DNA from: Methanospirillum purgamenti
GTDB lineage: Archaea > Halobacteriota > Methanomicrobia > Methanomicrobiales > Methanospirillaceae
Strand: one strand, 5' to 3'
Length of the DNA stretch: 64,000 nucleotides
NCBI RefSeq assembly: GCF_018502485.1
Contig: NZ_CP075546.1
The notes beneath the pieces were generated by a model. The model saw nothing but the letters and a program-made list of their open reading frames with translations, was not told the origin of the DNA and did not search any database. The number at the start of each line of letters is the position of its first letter. Position 1 is the first letter of the stretch. The translations under genes were made by a program, and so were the position numbers. Positions 18,190 to 26,131 of the stretch are shown piece by piece.

Positions 18190-18731
18190 CAGGCACCTCC
18201 CTTGATCAGGTCATATGCTGCCCGGCTTGCTGCGACGTTCTTGTCTGCCAGACTACCGGAGAATCGTTCACGGACAGCTTCTTCCAGTGCCTCCAGACTA
18301 ATCTCGCCGGATGCTGCTGCAAATGCTCCCATCAGCGTCGTGTTCGTGATCGGAACACCAAGGACATCAAGCGCGAGGCGGGTAGCATCTATCGGAATAA
18401 ATCTGACACCTTCCGGAATAGTGCCATGTATCTCCCCTTTGGTATTAATGAGGATAATGCCACCCTTCTTCATACCAGAAAAGACATTGACATCCTTAAT
18501 CAGCGTACTGTCCTGCACAATGACATAGTCCGGTTCATAAACCTGGCTCCTGAGCCGGATCTTTTCATCCGAGAACCTGACAAATGCCTGGACCGGGGCA
18601 CCCCGCCTTTCCACTCCGAATGCCGGAAAGGCTTGCGAGAATACTCCGCTCTTAAAGGCTGCGACGGCGATCAGCTCGGCTGCAGTAACCGAGCCCTGAC
18701 CACCTCTCCCATGGATCCGTAACTCTCTCAA
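18189..18731 (-). CDS. porG: Pyruvate synthase, gamma subunit
   Basis: This 180-residue first gene of porGDAB begins RELRIHGRGGQG, the family's N-terminal strand and glycine loop. The start codon is TTG. No ATG or GTG in frame lies between it and the TATA box at 18762-18770, and the conserved fold begins at residue 2, so TTG is used. A GGGA stretch lies about 8 bases before it. The subunit completes the gamma-domain of the oxidoreductase. Confidence 0.95.
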   Translation of the reverse strand: MRELRIHGRGGQGSVTAAELIAVAAFKSGVFSQAFPAFGVERRGAPVQAFVRFSDEKIRLRSQVYEPDYVIVQDSTLIKDVNVFSGMKKGGIILINTKGEIHGTIPEGVRFIPIDATRLALDVLGVPITNTTLMGAFAAASGEISLEALEEAVRERFSGSLADKNVAASRAAYDLIKGGA

Positions 18732-18761
18732 GAAAATTCCCAGAATATTTTACACGATTAA

Positions 18762-18770
18762 TCATATAAA
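18762..18770 (-). promoter_or_regulatory. TATA box of porGDAB
   Basis: The minus strand reads TTTATATGA about 30-40 bases before the TTG start of porG. This predicts a transcript with only a few leader bases. The box lies just outside the stop of the marker-12 gene. Confidence 0.5.
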
Positions 18771-18771
18771 A

Positions 18772-19647
18772 TTACAGTCTGACAGGGATGCCTAAAATAT
18801 TTCTAATATTTTTTGAAAATATGTCTTCTGCAATCCTTGAGAGCCCCTTCGCAGCCGTCCATTCGTCAAGAACAAGCAGATCACAACATAACAATTGTTT
18901 AATTTCGTCTGAAACCGATAGAGCCCTGCTTCCACATAACGCAACCGGTGCATTCGGGGCTAAAAGTCGGAGCGATGCACATTCCATGGCTGCAAACATG
19001 GCAAGAGCAGACTGTCGATCTGAATCAGGGAGGGTATCCCTGACCCCTGCATGAAGGAAAGCATCGTTTGCTGTTATCTTTCCGGCATCTATTGCCCGGA
19101 TGGCATCAAGATCAAGGGCGCCATGAACCCAGCCTGGTGCAAAGATACAGGCATCAAATCCACCGATGATCCGATTATCTTTCATGAGCAGAGTGACGGT
19201 ATTTGAGCTGATATCAGAGACAATACATGTTGATCCGAGATGAGAAACGACCTCATATGCAAGACCTATCTTTTCTGGGCTTGCCTGATGCGAATATACT
19301 TTAAACCGTGGATCTGTATGTGAACCCCGGTGAAGGCCAGGTATTGCCACTGTTGGAATACCGCTTTCTTTTATGATGTCAAAAACTCTGGTGCCCCCAC
19401 CGGTATGTTCCCCTGCTCCATCCCTACTGACAAGTCCACGGTTTGTTAGATGCTCTATTGGGGTTATCTCTGAAAAATTGTCCCCCATCGAATAGGTAAT
19501 GGCAAATCCTTCTATCTCTTCCCCTTCAGTCAGATGAGAAAGGTCAGAGAGCCGGAATGAAACTGCGTCAGACCGGGGAATTTTAAATACACGTCCCCCG
19601 CCTGCAAATCGCATCGCAGTTGTTCCGTGATCTATCCCGACAAACAT
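18772..19647 (-). CDS. Methanogenesis marker protein 12 (ASKHA-fold)
   Basis: This 291-residue protein begins FVGIDHGTTAMRF, a phosphate-1-like loop of the acetate kinase/Hsp70/actin fold. Glycine-rich segments later (CIVSDISSNTVTLLM, FAPGWVHGALDLD) fit the second phosphate loop. Proteins of this type occur in essentially all methanogens and rarely elsewhere, hence the marker name; the reaction is not known to me. It precedes porGDAB on the same strand, with the por promoter between them, and is divergent from the epimerase gene. Confidence 0.88.
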   Translation of the reverse strand: MFVGIDHGTTAMRFAGGGRVFKIPRSDAVSFRLSDLSHLTEGEEIEGFAITYSMGDNFSEITPIEHLTNRGLVSRDGAGEHTGGGTRVFDIIKESGIPTVAIPGLHRGSHTDPRFKVYSHQASPEKIGLAYEVVSHLGSTCIVSDISSNTVTLLMKDNRIIGGFDACIFAPGWVHGALDLDAIRAIDAGKITANDAFLHAGVRDTLPDSDRQSALAMFAAMECASLRLLAPNAPVALCGSRALSVSDEIKQLLCCDLLVLDEWTAAKGLSRIAEDIFSKNIRNILGIPVRL

Positions 19648-19690
19648 TGCTGTTATACATTTAGGTAGAAGGAAAGGGATATGAGTATGG

Positions 19691-20617
19691 ATGCGCAGTA
19701 TTGTGACCGGCGGGGCAGGGTTTATCGGATCGCACCTGGTAGACTATCTGGTCAGTGCCGGTGACGACGTAATCGTCATTGACTCACTGGTTTCCGGTGA
19801 TATCAACTCAATCAAAGGTCACCTTGATGCAAACCGAATACAATTGGTAAGCGCAGATCTCCTTTCAGACGGGTGGCAGGATCATCTCAACGGTGCTGCC
19901 CGGGTTTATCACCTTGCAGCTGACCCGGATGTCAGAGAGAGTTCAGTCTCACCCGACAAGCAATTGAATAATACCATCATTGCAACTCACAGGATTCTTG
20001 AAGCAATGAGAAAAGCACAGGTCCCGGAGATAGTCTTTACATCCACCTCAACGGTATATGGAGAAGCAACAGTCATCCCAACTCCTGAGTCATACACTCC
20101 CATGGAGCCGGTGTCAGTCTATGGGGCATCTAAATTAGCATGTGAAGCCCTCATCTCCGCATACTGTCACAGTTTCTCGATGAATTCATGGGTGTTCAGG
20201 TTTGCAAATATTATCGGAGCCAGATCAGGACATGGAGTTATCACAGATTTTATCAGGAAACTGAAAGCAAATCCACAGGAACTAGAAATCCTGGGAGATG
20301 GGAAACAAACGAAATCATACCTTGAAGTAGGTGCCTGTATCAGGGCGATTATGTACGTCGTCTCCCACACTCACGATACCGTCAATACATTCAACATCGG
20401 TTCTGAAGACTGGATATCAGTTACAGATATTGCCGACATACTTACTCGGGAAATGAACCTTACTCCCAAATTTACGTATACCGGCGGAAGCAGAGGATGG
20501 ATAGGTGATGTCCCAAAGATGCAGCTTGACATCTCCCGACTGAAAAGTCTTGGTTTTATCCCAGAATTATCAAGCAGGGAAAGCGTCAGACTGGCAGTGC
20601 AGGCAGCTCTGGAGTAG
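19691..20617 (+). CDS. NAD-dependent nucleotide-sugar epimerase/dehydratase
   Basis: This 308-residue extended SDR enzyme has the NAD-binding motif GGAGFIGSHLVD at residues about 7-18 and the catalytic YxxxK as YGASK, with Thr/Ser upstream in TSTSTVYGE. The closest known group is UDP-glucose/galactose 4-epimerase, but dTDP-glucose dehydratase-like and uronate epimerases look alike. It probably supplies activated sugars for glycosylation, which would suit the large secreted glycoprotein cluster later in the window. apgM follows after 3 bases. Confidence 0.9.
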   Translation: MRSIVTGGAGFIGSHLVDYLVSAGDDVIVIDSLVSGDINSIKGHLDANRIQLVSADLLSDGWQDHLNGAARVYHLAADPDVRESSVSPDKQLNNTIIATHRILEAMRKAQVPEIVFTSTSTVYGEATVIPTPESYTPMEPVSVYGASKLACEALISAYCHSFSMNSWVFRFANIIGARSGHGVITDFIRKLKANPQELEILGDGKQTKSYLEVGACIRAIMYVVSHTHDTVNTFNIGSEDWISVTDIADILTREMNLTPKFTYTGGSRGWIGDVPKMQLDISRLKSLGFIPELSSRESVRLAVQAALE

Positions 20618-20620
20618 CCG

Positions 20621-21778
20621 ATGTCAGAAAAATATTGCATCATCTTAGGAGACGGTATGGCTGATGAGCCACTTGCGGAACTCTCCGGAATGACACCATT
20701 AGAAGCAGCACATACCCCCAACATGGATTATATTGCCAGGGAAGGTTCCATGGGTCTTTTAAAGACTGTGCCAGAAGGCTATTCTCCAGGAAGCGACATT
20801 GCAAATCTTTCTGTCCTTGGATATGATCCAGTATCCTGCTATACCGGACGAGGGGCACTTGAAGCGGCAAGTATGGGTATTACATTAGGTGATGAGGATG
20901 TGGCATACCGGTGTAACCTGGTAACCATTCGAAATGGAATCATCGAGGATTTTAACGCAGGACATATATCCAGTGAAGAGGGGGCTGCCCTCCTTACGAG
21001 TTTAAATAAGCATCTGACTGGAATGATCTGTTATCCAGGGATTAGTTACCGAAACCTCATTGTGCTTCCCGGCGGAAAAGGGTGTGAATCTACCGCCCCT
21101 CATGATGTAACCGGTCAGCAGGCAGAGTTATATCTGCCAAAAGGTTCTGATGCAGAAAAACTCTTAAAGGCAATGGAGATCAGTAGAGAAATCTTTGCAG
21201 ATCACCCGGTGAACCGCGACCGTATAAGGAGAGAGAAAAACCCTGCTACCTCAATATGGCCCTGGTCTGGTGGAAAACATCCGGCAATACAACCATTTTC
21301 GGATATCTTTGGCCTGAAAGGAGGCATCATTTCTGCTGTTGATCTCCTGAACGGGATTGGAACCTATGCGAAGATGGAGATCATAAAGGTTCCTGGTGCA
21401 ACAGGTTTTATTGATACTGATTATCAAGCAAAAGCACGGTACGCCATTGAGGCATTAAAATATCTTGACTTTCTCTTCATCCATGTCGAAGCACCAGATG
21501 AGGCAGGACATATGGGAAGCATTGAAGAGAAGGTAAAAGCAATTGAACGGGTAGATGAGATGATTGGAACAATCATGAGCCAGTTTACTGGACGGATCGC
21601 AGTCCTACCTGACCATCCGACGCCTATAAGAATTAAAACACACACCGCAGATCCGGTGCCATTTGCGATACTTGGAAAAGAGAAAGATACGACAACCAGA
21701 TTTTCAGAAAAAGAAGGACAGAAAGGAAAATACGGCCTTCTTCCAGGCACATCTCTTATTCCTCTCCTTATCTCATAA
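20621..21778 (+). CDS. apgM: Cofactor-independent phosphoglycerate mutase, archaeal type
   Basis: This 385-residue enzyme interconverts 3- and 2-phosphoglycerate. The start CIILGDGMADEPL gives the first metal ligand (Asp), the Ser nucleophile lies in YSPGSDIANLSVLGYDP, and the metal ligands DEAGHMG and LPDHPTP lie towards the C-terminus, all in alkaline-phosphatase-superfamily order. It starts 3 bases after the epimerase stop, so the two are co-translated. Its stop region overlaps the convergent DUF368 gene by 6 bases. Confidence 0.95.
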   Translation: MSEKYCIILGDGMADEPLAELSGMTPLEAAHTPNMDYIAREGSMGLLKTVPEGYSPGSDIANLSVLGYDPVSCYTGRGALEAASMGITLGDEDVAYRCNLVTIRNGIIEDFNAGHISSEEGAALLTSLNKHLTGMICYPGISYRNLIVLPGGKGCESTAPHDVTGQQAELYLPKGSDAEKLLKAMEISREIFADHPVNRDRIRREKNPATSIWPWSGGKHPAIQPFSDIFGLKGGIISAVDLLNGIGTYAKMEIIKVPGATGFIDTDYQAKARYAIEALKYLDFLFIHVEAPDEAGHMGSIEEKVKAIERVDEMIGTIMSQFTGRIAVLPDHPTPIRIKTHTADPVPFAILGKEKDTTTRFSEKEGQKGKYGLLPGTSLIPLLIS

Positions 21779-22675
21779 TTTTTCTAGACTTCGTTTATTC
21801 ATATAAGTCTGAATATATTGGAACAGGCCAACAACCAGAATACCCAGAATGACACTCACCATGAGATCGATCCCGATTGGTGTTGTTTCTGTTGCCCGAT
21901 CAAAGAGAAGTTTGGATGATCCCAGCATAAGACCAGTCAGGATCGCAACGATCAGGTCATGATAATACTTCAGCAGATATTTAAGAAGCCGGGTAAAGGT
22001 CAGAATCCCCAGTACTCCTCCAATGAGATACGCTCCGATATCAGGCAAAGAGAGGGTTTTGATGGCATTGAGCAGATATTCATACTGGTTCATAATGAGA
22101 GTGATGTATGCTCCGGAGATTCCGGGGAGAATCATCGCACAAAGGGCGATAAATCCGGTAAGGAACAGAATAGGGTACGAATGCCCCAGGGATGAGGGAT
22201 TAAGCATGACAATACCAAGCCCGAGGACAATACCGATAATAAGAAAGATAAAACTGCCCGGATAACGGCGGGGAAGTGGAGCAAACAACAGGACTGATGA
22301 TACAAGAATAAGACCAAAGAAAAAACCGTTTGTCTGAACCGGATACTCATGAAGCAGCCAGAGCATTACCCGTGATGCCAGCAGAAATGCTGATCCAATG
22401 CCACAGGCAAGAACAATAAGAAACACAATATCCATTTGTTCCAATTTTGATCTGAAGGAAGGCAGATCCCACCTGATAAGATCAATGATAATGTTGGGAG
22501 AAATATTTGCTATTCCTGCGATAAGACGTCCATATATTCCGGTGATGAAAGCAACTGTGCCACCAGATACTCCTGGTATAATGTCACAGATTCCCATCAG
22601 GATTCCTTTCACCAGTACCGGAAGATACTCAGTTAGAAATGTTCTGATCTGCATGCGTGTCTGAATAGGTTTCAT
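21773..22675 (-). CDS. DUF368 membrane protein, likely polyprenyl-phosphate translocase
   Basis: This 300-residue protein has about 8-9 membrane helices and the family's hallmark GICDIIPGVSGGTVAFITGIY at the first helix; a second copy, CAMILPGISGAYITLIM, marks the inverted internal repeat. I use the ATG at 22675; longer frames add residues unlike the family. DUF368 proteins (PopT group) were shown in bacteria to return undecaprenyl phosphate across the membrane. The archaeal equivalent would recycle dolichyl phosphate, the carrier for N-glycans, but this is an inference. It faces apgM and is divergent from cdc6. Confidence 0.88.
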   Translation of the reverse strand: MKPIQTRMQIRTFLTEYLPVLVKGILMGICDIIPGVSGGTVAFITGIYGRLIAGIANISPNIIIDLIRWDLPSFRSKLEQMDIVFLIVLACGIGSAFLLASRVMLWLLHEYPVQTNGFFFGLILVSSVLLFAPLPRRYPGSFIFLIIGIVLGLGIVMLNPSSLGHSYPILFLTGFIALCAMILPGISGAYITLIMNQYEYLLNAIKTLSLPDIGAYLIGGVLGILTFTRLLKYLLKYYHDLIVAILTGLMLGSSKLLFDRATETTPIGIDLMVSVILGILVVGLFQYIQTYMNKRSLEKL

Positions 22676-22811
22676 TCTCCTGCTATTTGCACATAGTGAG
22701 GTCATAAGGAAAGACATCATCCGGGACCTGAATCCAATCATCTGAAAAAACATCTAAACCATGACCGGAACGAAATCTTTTTGTCTACATCCCTTGATCT
22801 ATGAAGTGCAA

Positions 22812-22832
22812 CTGATATCAGGAAGATATCAG
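22812..22832. promoter_or_regulatory. Inverted repeat upstream of cdc6
   Basis: Perfect arms CTGATATC and GATATCAG flank 5 bases. The repeat ends 17 bases before the ATG of the Orc1/Cdc6 gene. It could be an autoregulatory or origin-type site. It does not match the origin-box consensus as I remember it. Confidence 0.4.
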
Positions 22833-22849
22833 ATGAATGGGAAGAATGG

Positions 22850-23974
22850 ATGACCCTGAAAAATATGCTGATGTGGGATGAGACTCTTTTTCGGGATCCT
22901 GATATTTTTGAAATTGATTACATTCCTGATCAGTTCAATTACCGTGAAAACCAGTTACGGGAACTAGCTTTTCTTCTAAAACCCGGCCTTAAAGGTTCAC
23001 GTCCATTGAATGCAATAATTAAGGGAACTCCGGGTACTGGAAAAACAACATCGGTAAAAAAGATCTTTGCAGAAATTGGTGAGATTAAGTCAAAAATGCT
23101 CACAGTTCATATCAACTGCCAGATAGAGAATTCCAGGTTCATGATATTATCCCAGATATACCGGCAGATAGCTGGCCATAACCCTTCTGCAGCAGGCAAC
23201 TCATATAAGCGGGTTTTTGAATCAATCGCAGAGACTCTCCTTGAAGAGGATCGGGTTCTCCTTATCGCTCTTGATGACGCTAATTACCTTCTGTTTGAAA
23301 ATGAACTCAATAATGTCTTATACCTGCTTTTACGTGCACATGAAACATATCCGGGAACCCGGATAGGAGTCATGGTCATTATATCAGACATGGACGTGGA
23401 CCTCTCCAGAGAACTGGACATCAGGGTTACCTCAGTGTTTTCTCCAACAGAAGTGTACTTTCCTCCCTATTCTGTTCAGGAGACATTCCAGATATTAAAG
23501 GAACGTGTTCAACAGGGATTGTATCCAGGAGTTCTATCAGACAGCCTGCTCGATCTTGTCGTTGATCATACTCTCCGGTCAGGGGATATGCGGGTGGGCA
23601 TAGACATGATCAAGCGGGCTACTCTGAATGCTGAAAAAGAAGCAAAAAGAGAGATTAGTCATGAGCATATTCAAGAAGCATATAAAATCTCACGGTTTCT
23701 TCACCTCAAATATTCAATCCAGGCACTGCGCCGCGAAGAGAAAGATGTCCTGCGAATCCTAGTTGAATTATCACGTAATGATGAACAGCTTACTTCCGGG
23801 AAAGTATATACTGTAATCAAGAAGAAACTCAAACTCGGATACACAGTATATTATGAAGCATTGAGAAAATTAGACAGTCTTCGGCTTTTAAACTTACAGT
23901 TCCGTGATGGTCGGGGCAGGACACGACTTATTAATCTTCGGTATGACCCGGATAAAATCCTGCAATATCTATAA
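22850..23974 (+). CDS. Orc1/Cdc6-family replication initiator-like ATPase
   Basis: This 374-residue AAA+ protein has Walker A GTPGTGKTTS near residue 60 and a Walker B-like LLIALDDANYL near 140, with Asp-Asp-Ala-Asn in place of the common DE-x-D. Sensor and lid helices follow (VTSVFSPTEVYFPPY, LRSGDMRVGIDMIKRA), and the C-terminal about 80 residues form a winged helix. Archaeal Orc1/Cdc6 proteins bind origin repeats and load MCM. Methanomicrobiales have several paralogs, some of which act as regulators. The altered Walker B suggests a divergent paralog. An inverted repeat precedes the gene and mch follows it. Confidence 0.87.
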   Translation: MTLKNMLMWDETLFRDPDIFEIDYIPDQFNYRENQLRELAFLLKPGLKGSRPLNAIIKGTPGTGKTTSVKKIFAEIGEIKSKMLTVHINCQIENSRFMILSQIYRQIAGHNPSAAGNSYKRVFESIAETLLEEDRVLLIALDDANYLLFENELNNVLYLLLRAHETYPGTRIGVMVIISDMDVDLSRELDIRVTSVFSPTEVYFPPYSVQETFQILKERVQQGLYPGVLSDSLLDLVVDHTLRSGDMRVGIDMIKRATLNAEKEAKREISHEHIQEAYKISRFLHLKYSIQALRREEKDVLRILVELSRNDEQLTSGKVYTVIKKKLKLGYTVYYEALRKLDSLRLLNLQFRDGRGRTRLINLRYDPDKILQYL

Positions 23975-23980
23975 AACATC

Positions 23981-23988
23981 TATAAAAG
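23981..23988 (+). promoter_or_regulatory. TATA box of mch
   Basis: The sequence TATAAAAG lies 76 bases before the mch ATG, so the mRNA should start near 24008 with a leader of about 55 bases. Confidence 0.6.
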
Positions 23989-23992
23989 TCAG

Positions 23993-24018
23993 TTGAACTC
24001 AAAAAACGAAGAGTTCAA
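23993..24018. promoter_or_regulatory. Inverted repeat over the predicted mch transcription start
   Basis: The arms TTGAACTC and GAGTTCAA (8 bases each, perfect) flank a 10-base A-rich spacer. The repeat spans the predicted start of transcription just after the TATA box. This is where an archaeal repressor would block RNA polymerase. A hairpin in the leader is the alternative reading. Confidence 0.5.
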
Positions 24019-24063
24019 TACCGCTGCATCAGAGATGTATTGGTACTCCACGGGGGTTCGAAC

Positions 24064-25011
24064 ATGATTAGCGTTAATGAACTAGCACTTGAGATATTCG
24101 ATAATCTTGCTAACTATTCTGAAGATTTTAATGTCGCGTACCATGAACTTGACAATGGTGCGAAAATTGTAGATTGTGGTGTTTCTGTTCCTGGTGGCTA
24201 TGCAGCAGGTCGTGCATTCACTGAGATCTGTATGGGGGGTCTTGGTGAAGTAAACTTTAGAATGGGTCAGATCAAGCATGTCCCCATGCCGTTTGTTGAG
24301 GTTTCAACAGACTATCCGGCAATCTCATGTCTTGGAGCCCAAAAAGCAGGCTGGACCGTAAAAGCTGGTAACTACTTTGCAATGGGATCTGGCCCGGCAC
24401 GTGCCCTTGCCTTAAAACCAAAGCACACCTACGAAGTAATCGAGTATGAAGACGAGAGCGACGATGCAGTAATTGCACTTGAATCAGACCATCTCCCAAA
24501 TGGCGAAGTGATGGAAAAGATAGCAAAAGACTGTGGCATCGATGTTGAAAATCTCTGTGCAGTAGTTGCACCGACAGCATCACTTGTTGGCTCTATTCAG
24601 GTTTGTGGACGGTGTGTTGAGACAGCAGTATACAAACTGAACGAACTGGGATTTGACACCCGGAAGATTACCGCGGCAATGGGTACTGCACCAATTCCAC
24701 CAGTGAAAGCAGATGCAACCAAAGCCATGGGAACAACCAATGACGCTACTATCTATCATGGTCAGATCAACCTGACTATGAAGGCCCCTGAAATTGTTGA
24801 CTTCCTTGACAAAATACCAAGCAACAAATCAAAAGGATATGGTAAGCCCTTTTACGAAATTTTCAAGGAAGCAAACTTTGACTTTTACCAGATCGACACG
24901 TCTCTCTTCTCCCCGGCAGAAGTTACCATTAATGAACTGACCGAAGGAAAGGTATACCACGTCGGTGAAGTAAACCCGGATGTAACCTTAAAATCATTTG
25001 GTTTTATCTAA
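24064..25011 (+). CDS. mch: Methenyl-tetrahydromethanopterin cyclohydrolase
   Basis: This enzyme converts formyl- to methenyl-tetrahydromethanopterin, the third step of CO2 reduction to methane. The product has 315 residues from the ATG at 24064, which has GGGGG 7 bases upstream; an in-frame start 24 bases earlier would add residues not seen in the family. Recognisable segments are GGYAAGRAFTEICMGGLGEV, FVEVSTDYPAISCLGAQKAGW and FAMGSGPARALA. The protein is cytosolic. It is a stand-alone gene with a strong promoter, as expected for an abundant methanogenesis enzyme. Confidence 0.97.
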   Translation: MISVNELALEIFDNLANYSEDFNVAYHELDNGAKIVDCGVSVPGGYAAGRAFTEICMGGLGEVNFRMGQIKHVPMPFVEVSTDYPAISCLGAQKAGWTVKAGNYFAMGSGPARALALKPKHTYEVIEYEDESDDAVIALESDHLPNGEVMEKIAKDCGIDVENLCAVVAPTASLVGSIQVCGRCVETAVYKLNELGFDTRKITAAMGTAPIPPVKADATKAMGTTNDATIYHGQINLTMKAPEIVDFLDKIPSNKSKGYGKPFYEIFKEANFDFYQIDTSLFSPAEVTINELTEGKVYHVGEVNPDVTLKSFGFI

Positions 25012-25012
25012 A

Positions 25013-25026
25013 TTTTTTCTTTTTTC
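25013..25026 (+). terminator. T-rich terminator of mch
   Basis: Two T runs, separated by one C, begin two bases after the mch stop. This matches archaeal U-tract termination; no hairpin is needed. Confidence 0.5.
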
Positions 25027-25060
25027 CTGCATCGAATTGAAAGCAGAAATGTAAAAAAAG

Positions 25061-25252
25061 TTATGCGGAGATTTCAAGAGCACCTAACAGCTCTTCGAGT
25101 GGAATCCCGTGAGCTGCTGCTGCCTCTGCGACAGTCTCTCCTCTGCTGATAGCACACCCGACACAGCCCATTCCAAAACGGGCAAATATTGCTGCTGCAT
25201 CAGGTTTTTCCTGCAGTACTTCGAGAATTGTAGAATCTTTGGACAATGCCAT
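25061..25252 (-). CDS. DUF1858 small redox-disulfide protein
   Basis: The product has 63 residues from the ATG at 25252. The upstream extension of the frame is promoter DNA shared with the divergent gene and has no family match. The fold is the small helical DUF1858 domain: STILEVLQEKPDAAAIFARF, then GMGCVGCAISRGETVAEAA, which holds the CxxC pair. Such proteins accompany hybrid-cluster proteins and other redox enzymes and probably carry a redox disulfide or bind a metal; the partner is unknown. Confidence 0.85.
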   Translation of the reverse strand: MALSKDSTILEVLQEKPDAAAIFARFGMGCVGCAISRGETVAEAAAAHGIPLEELLGALEISA

Positions 25253-25343
25253 ATAGTATATGGTACGAAAGGTTACGAATAAAAGTATAGCGATCCCATC
25301 CGGAATCAATTCGAAATCAATTATTATAAAAAGACCCCTTCCA

Positions 25344-25351
25344 TATATAAG
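25344..25351 (+). promoter_or_regulatory. TATA box of the sugar-isomerase-like/xth operon
   Basis: The sequence TATATAAG lies 39-46 bases before the ATG at 25390. It serves the two downstream plus-strand genes. Confidence 0.5.
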
Positions 25352-25389
25352 AGGAACAGATACCTGGCACATGTCCGTCTGATGATACC

Positions 25390-26112
25390 ATGCTCTGGAT
25401 TTCAACCACCTGTATGCGGGAGACCCCGCTCGATATCGCTCTTGAAAGCCTGGGATCCCTGACCAGGGGAGTTGAGATAGTTGACGAAGGACTACACCGG
25501 ATTCCGGCAGTAAGCCTTCTCGAATCATTCCCTTATAAGTATATGATCCGTCTTCCACAACGGGAGATTAACCCGGCCAGTATTCTTGAACCAGTTCGTC
25601 AGGCATCGGTAGCCGTCATCACTGAACGGTTTGAACTGGCATCAGAAATCGGCGCAGAAGTGGTGGTAGATCCAGGATTTGTATCATCAAAATCAGATCT
25701 TTCTCATGCAAAACGGCAACTGGCACGATCCTGTGTAGATATAATCCATGCTGCGGATGAATTTGGAATCAGGTTTTTATTCAGAAACATGGGTAAAAAA
25801 GAGGGAAACATGGTTCGATATCCGGAGGATATCAATCTTATTACCCAGATACCTCTTGCTCTCGATATTGGTCACGCCCATGTGAATGGCTGTCTGCCAA
25901 AATTCTTACATGAAGCCGCCAGCAGATGTTATTACTTGTACGACTGCAGAGAGTTTTCAGAAGAACATATGGAGATTGGGAGAGGCACGATCCATTTTGA
26001 TCAGGTAGCCGCGAGTATGTTTGCCAACGGAGCCCGTGGAATCATCGATGCTCCCACCTTCAGAGCAGCACATAATAGTCTTATCGCCCTTCGAAGATTT
26101 GGGATCGGATAA
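25390..26112 (+). CDS. TIM-barrel protein of the AP endonuclease 2/sugar-phosphate isomerase superfamily
   Basis: This 240-residue protein has the metal-site motifs of the xylose isomerase-like/endonuclease IV fold: LALDIGHAHVNG (Asp and two His) near residue 155-166 and GRGTIHFDQV near 199-208. It is shorter than endonuclease IV (about 280 residues), and several endonuclease IV ligands cannot be placed with certainty, so it may be a sugar isomerase or epimerase instead. The next gene, xth, starts 19 bases later; a repair role is a reasonable but unproven inference. Confidence 0.75.
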   Translation: MLWISTTCMRETPLDIALESLGSLTRGVEIVDEGLHRIPAVSLLESFPYKYMIRLPQREINPASILEPVRQASVAVITERFELASEIGAEVVVDPGFVSSKSDLSHAKRQLARSCVDIIHAADEFGIRFLFRNMGKKEGNMVRYPEDINLITQIPLALDIGHAHVNGCLPKFLHEAASRCYYLYDCREFSEEHMEIGRGTIHFDQVAASMFANGARGIIDAPTFRAAHNSLIALRRFGIG

Positions 26113-26131
26113 CTGAAAACATAATAGTGCT

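Noticed and set aside
24051..24063. GGGGGTTCGAAC resembling a tRNA T-arm
   Set aside because: No acceptor, D or anticodon arms surround it; it is the ribosome-binding region of mch containing an 8-base palindrome.
25253..25558. N-terminal extension of the DUF1858 frame to 165 residues
   Set aside because: The extension overlaps the divergent gene and its promoter and does not resemble the family; the ATG at 25252 fits.
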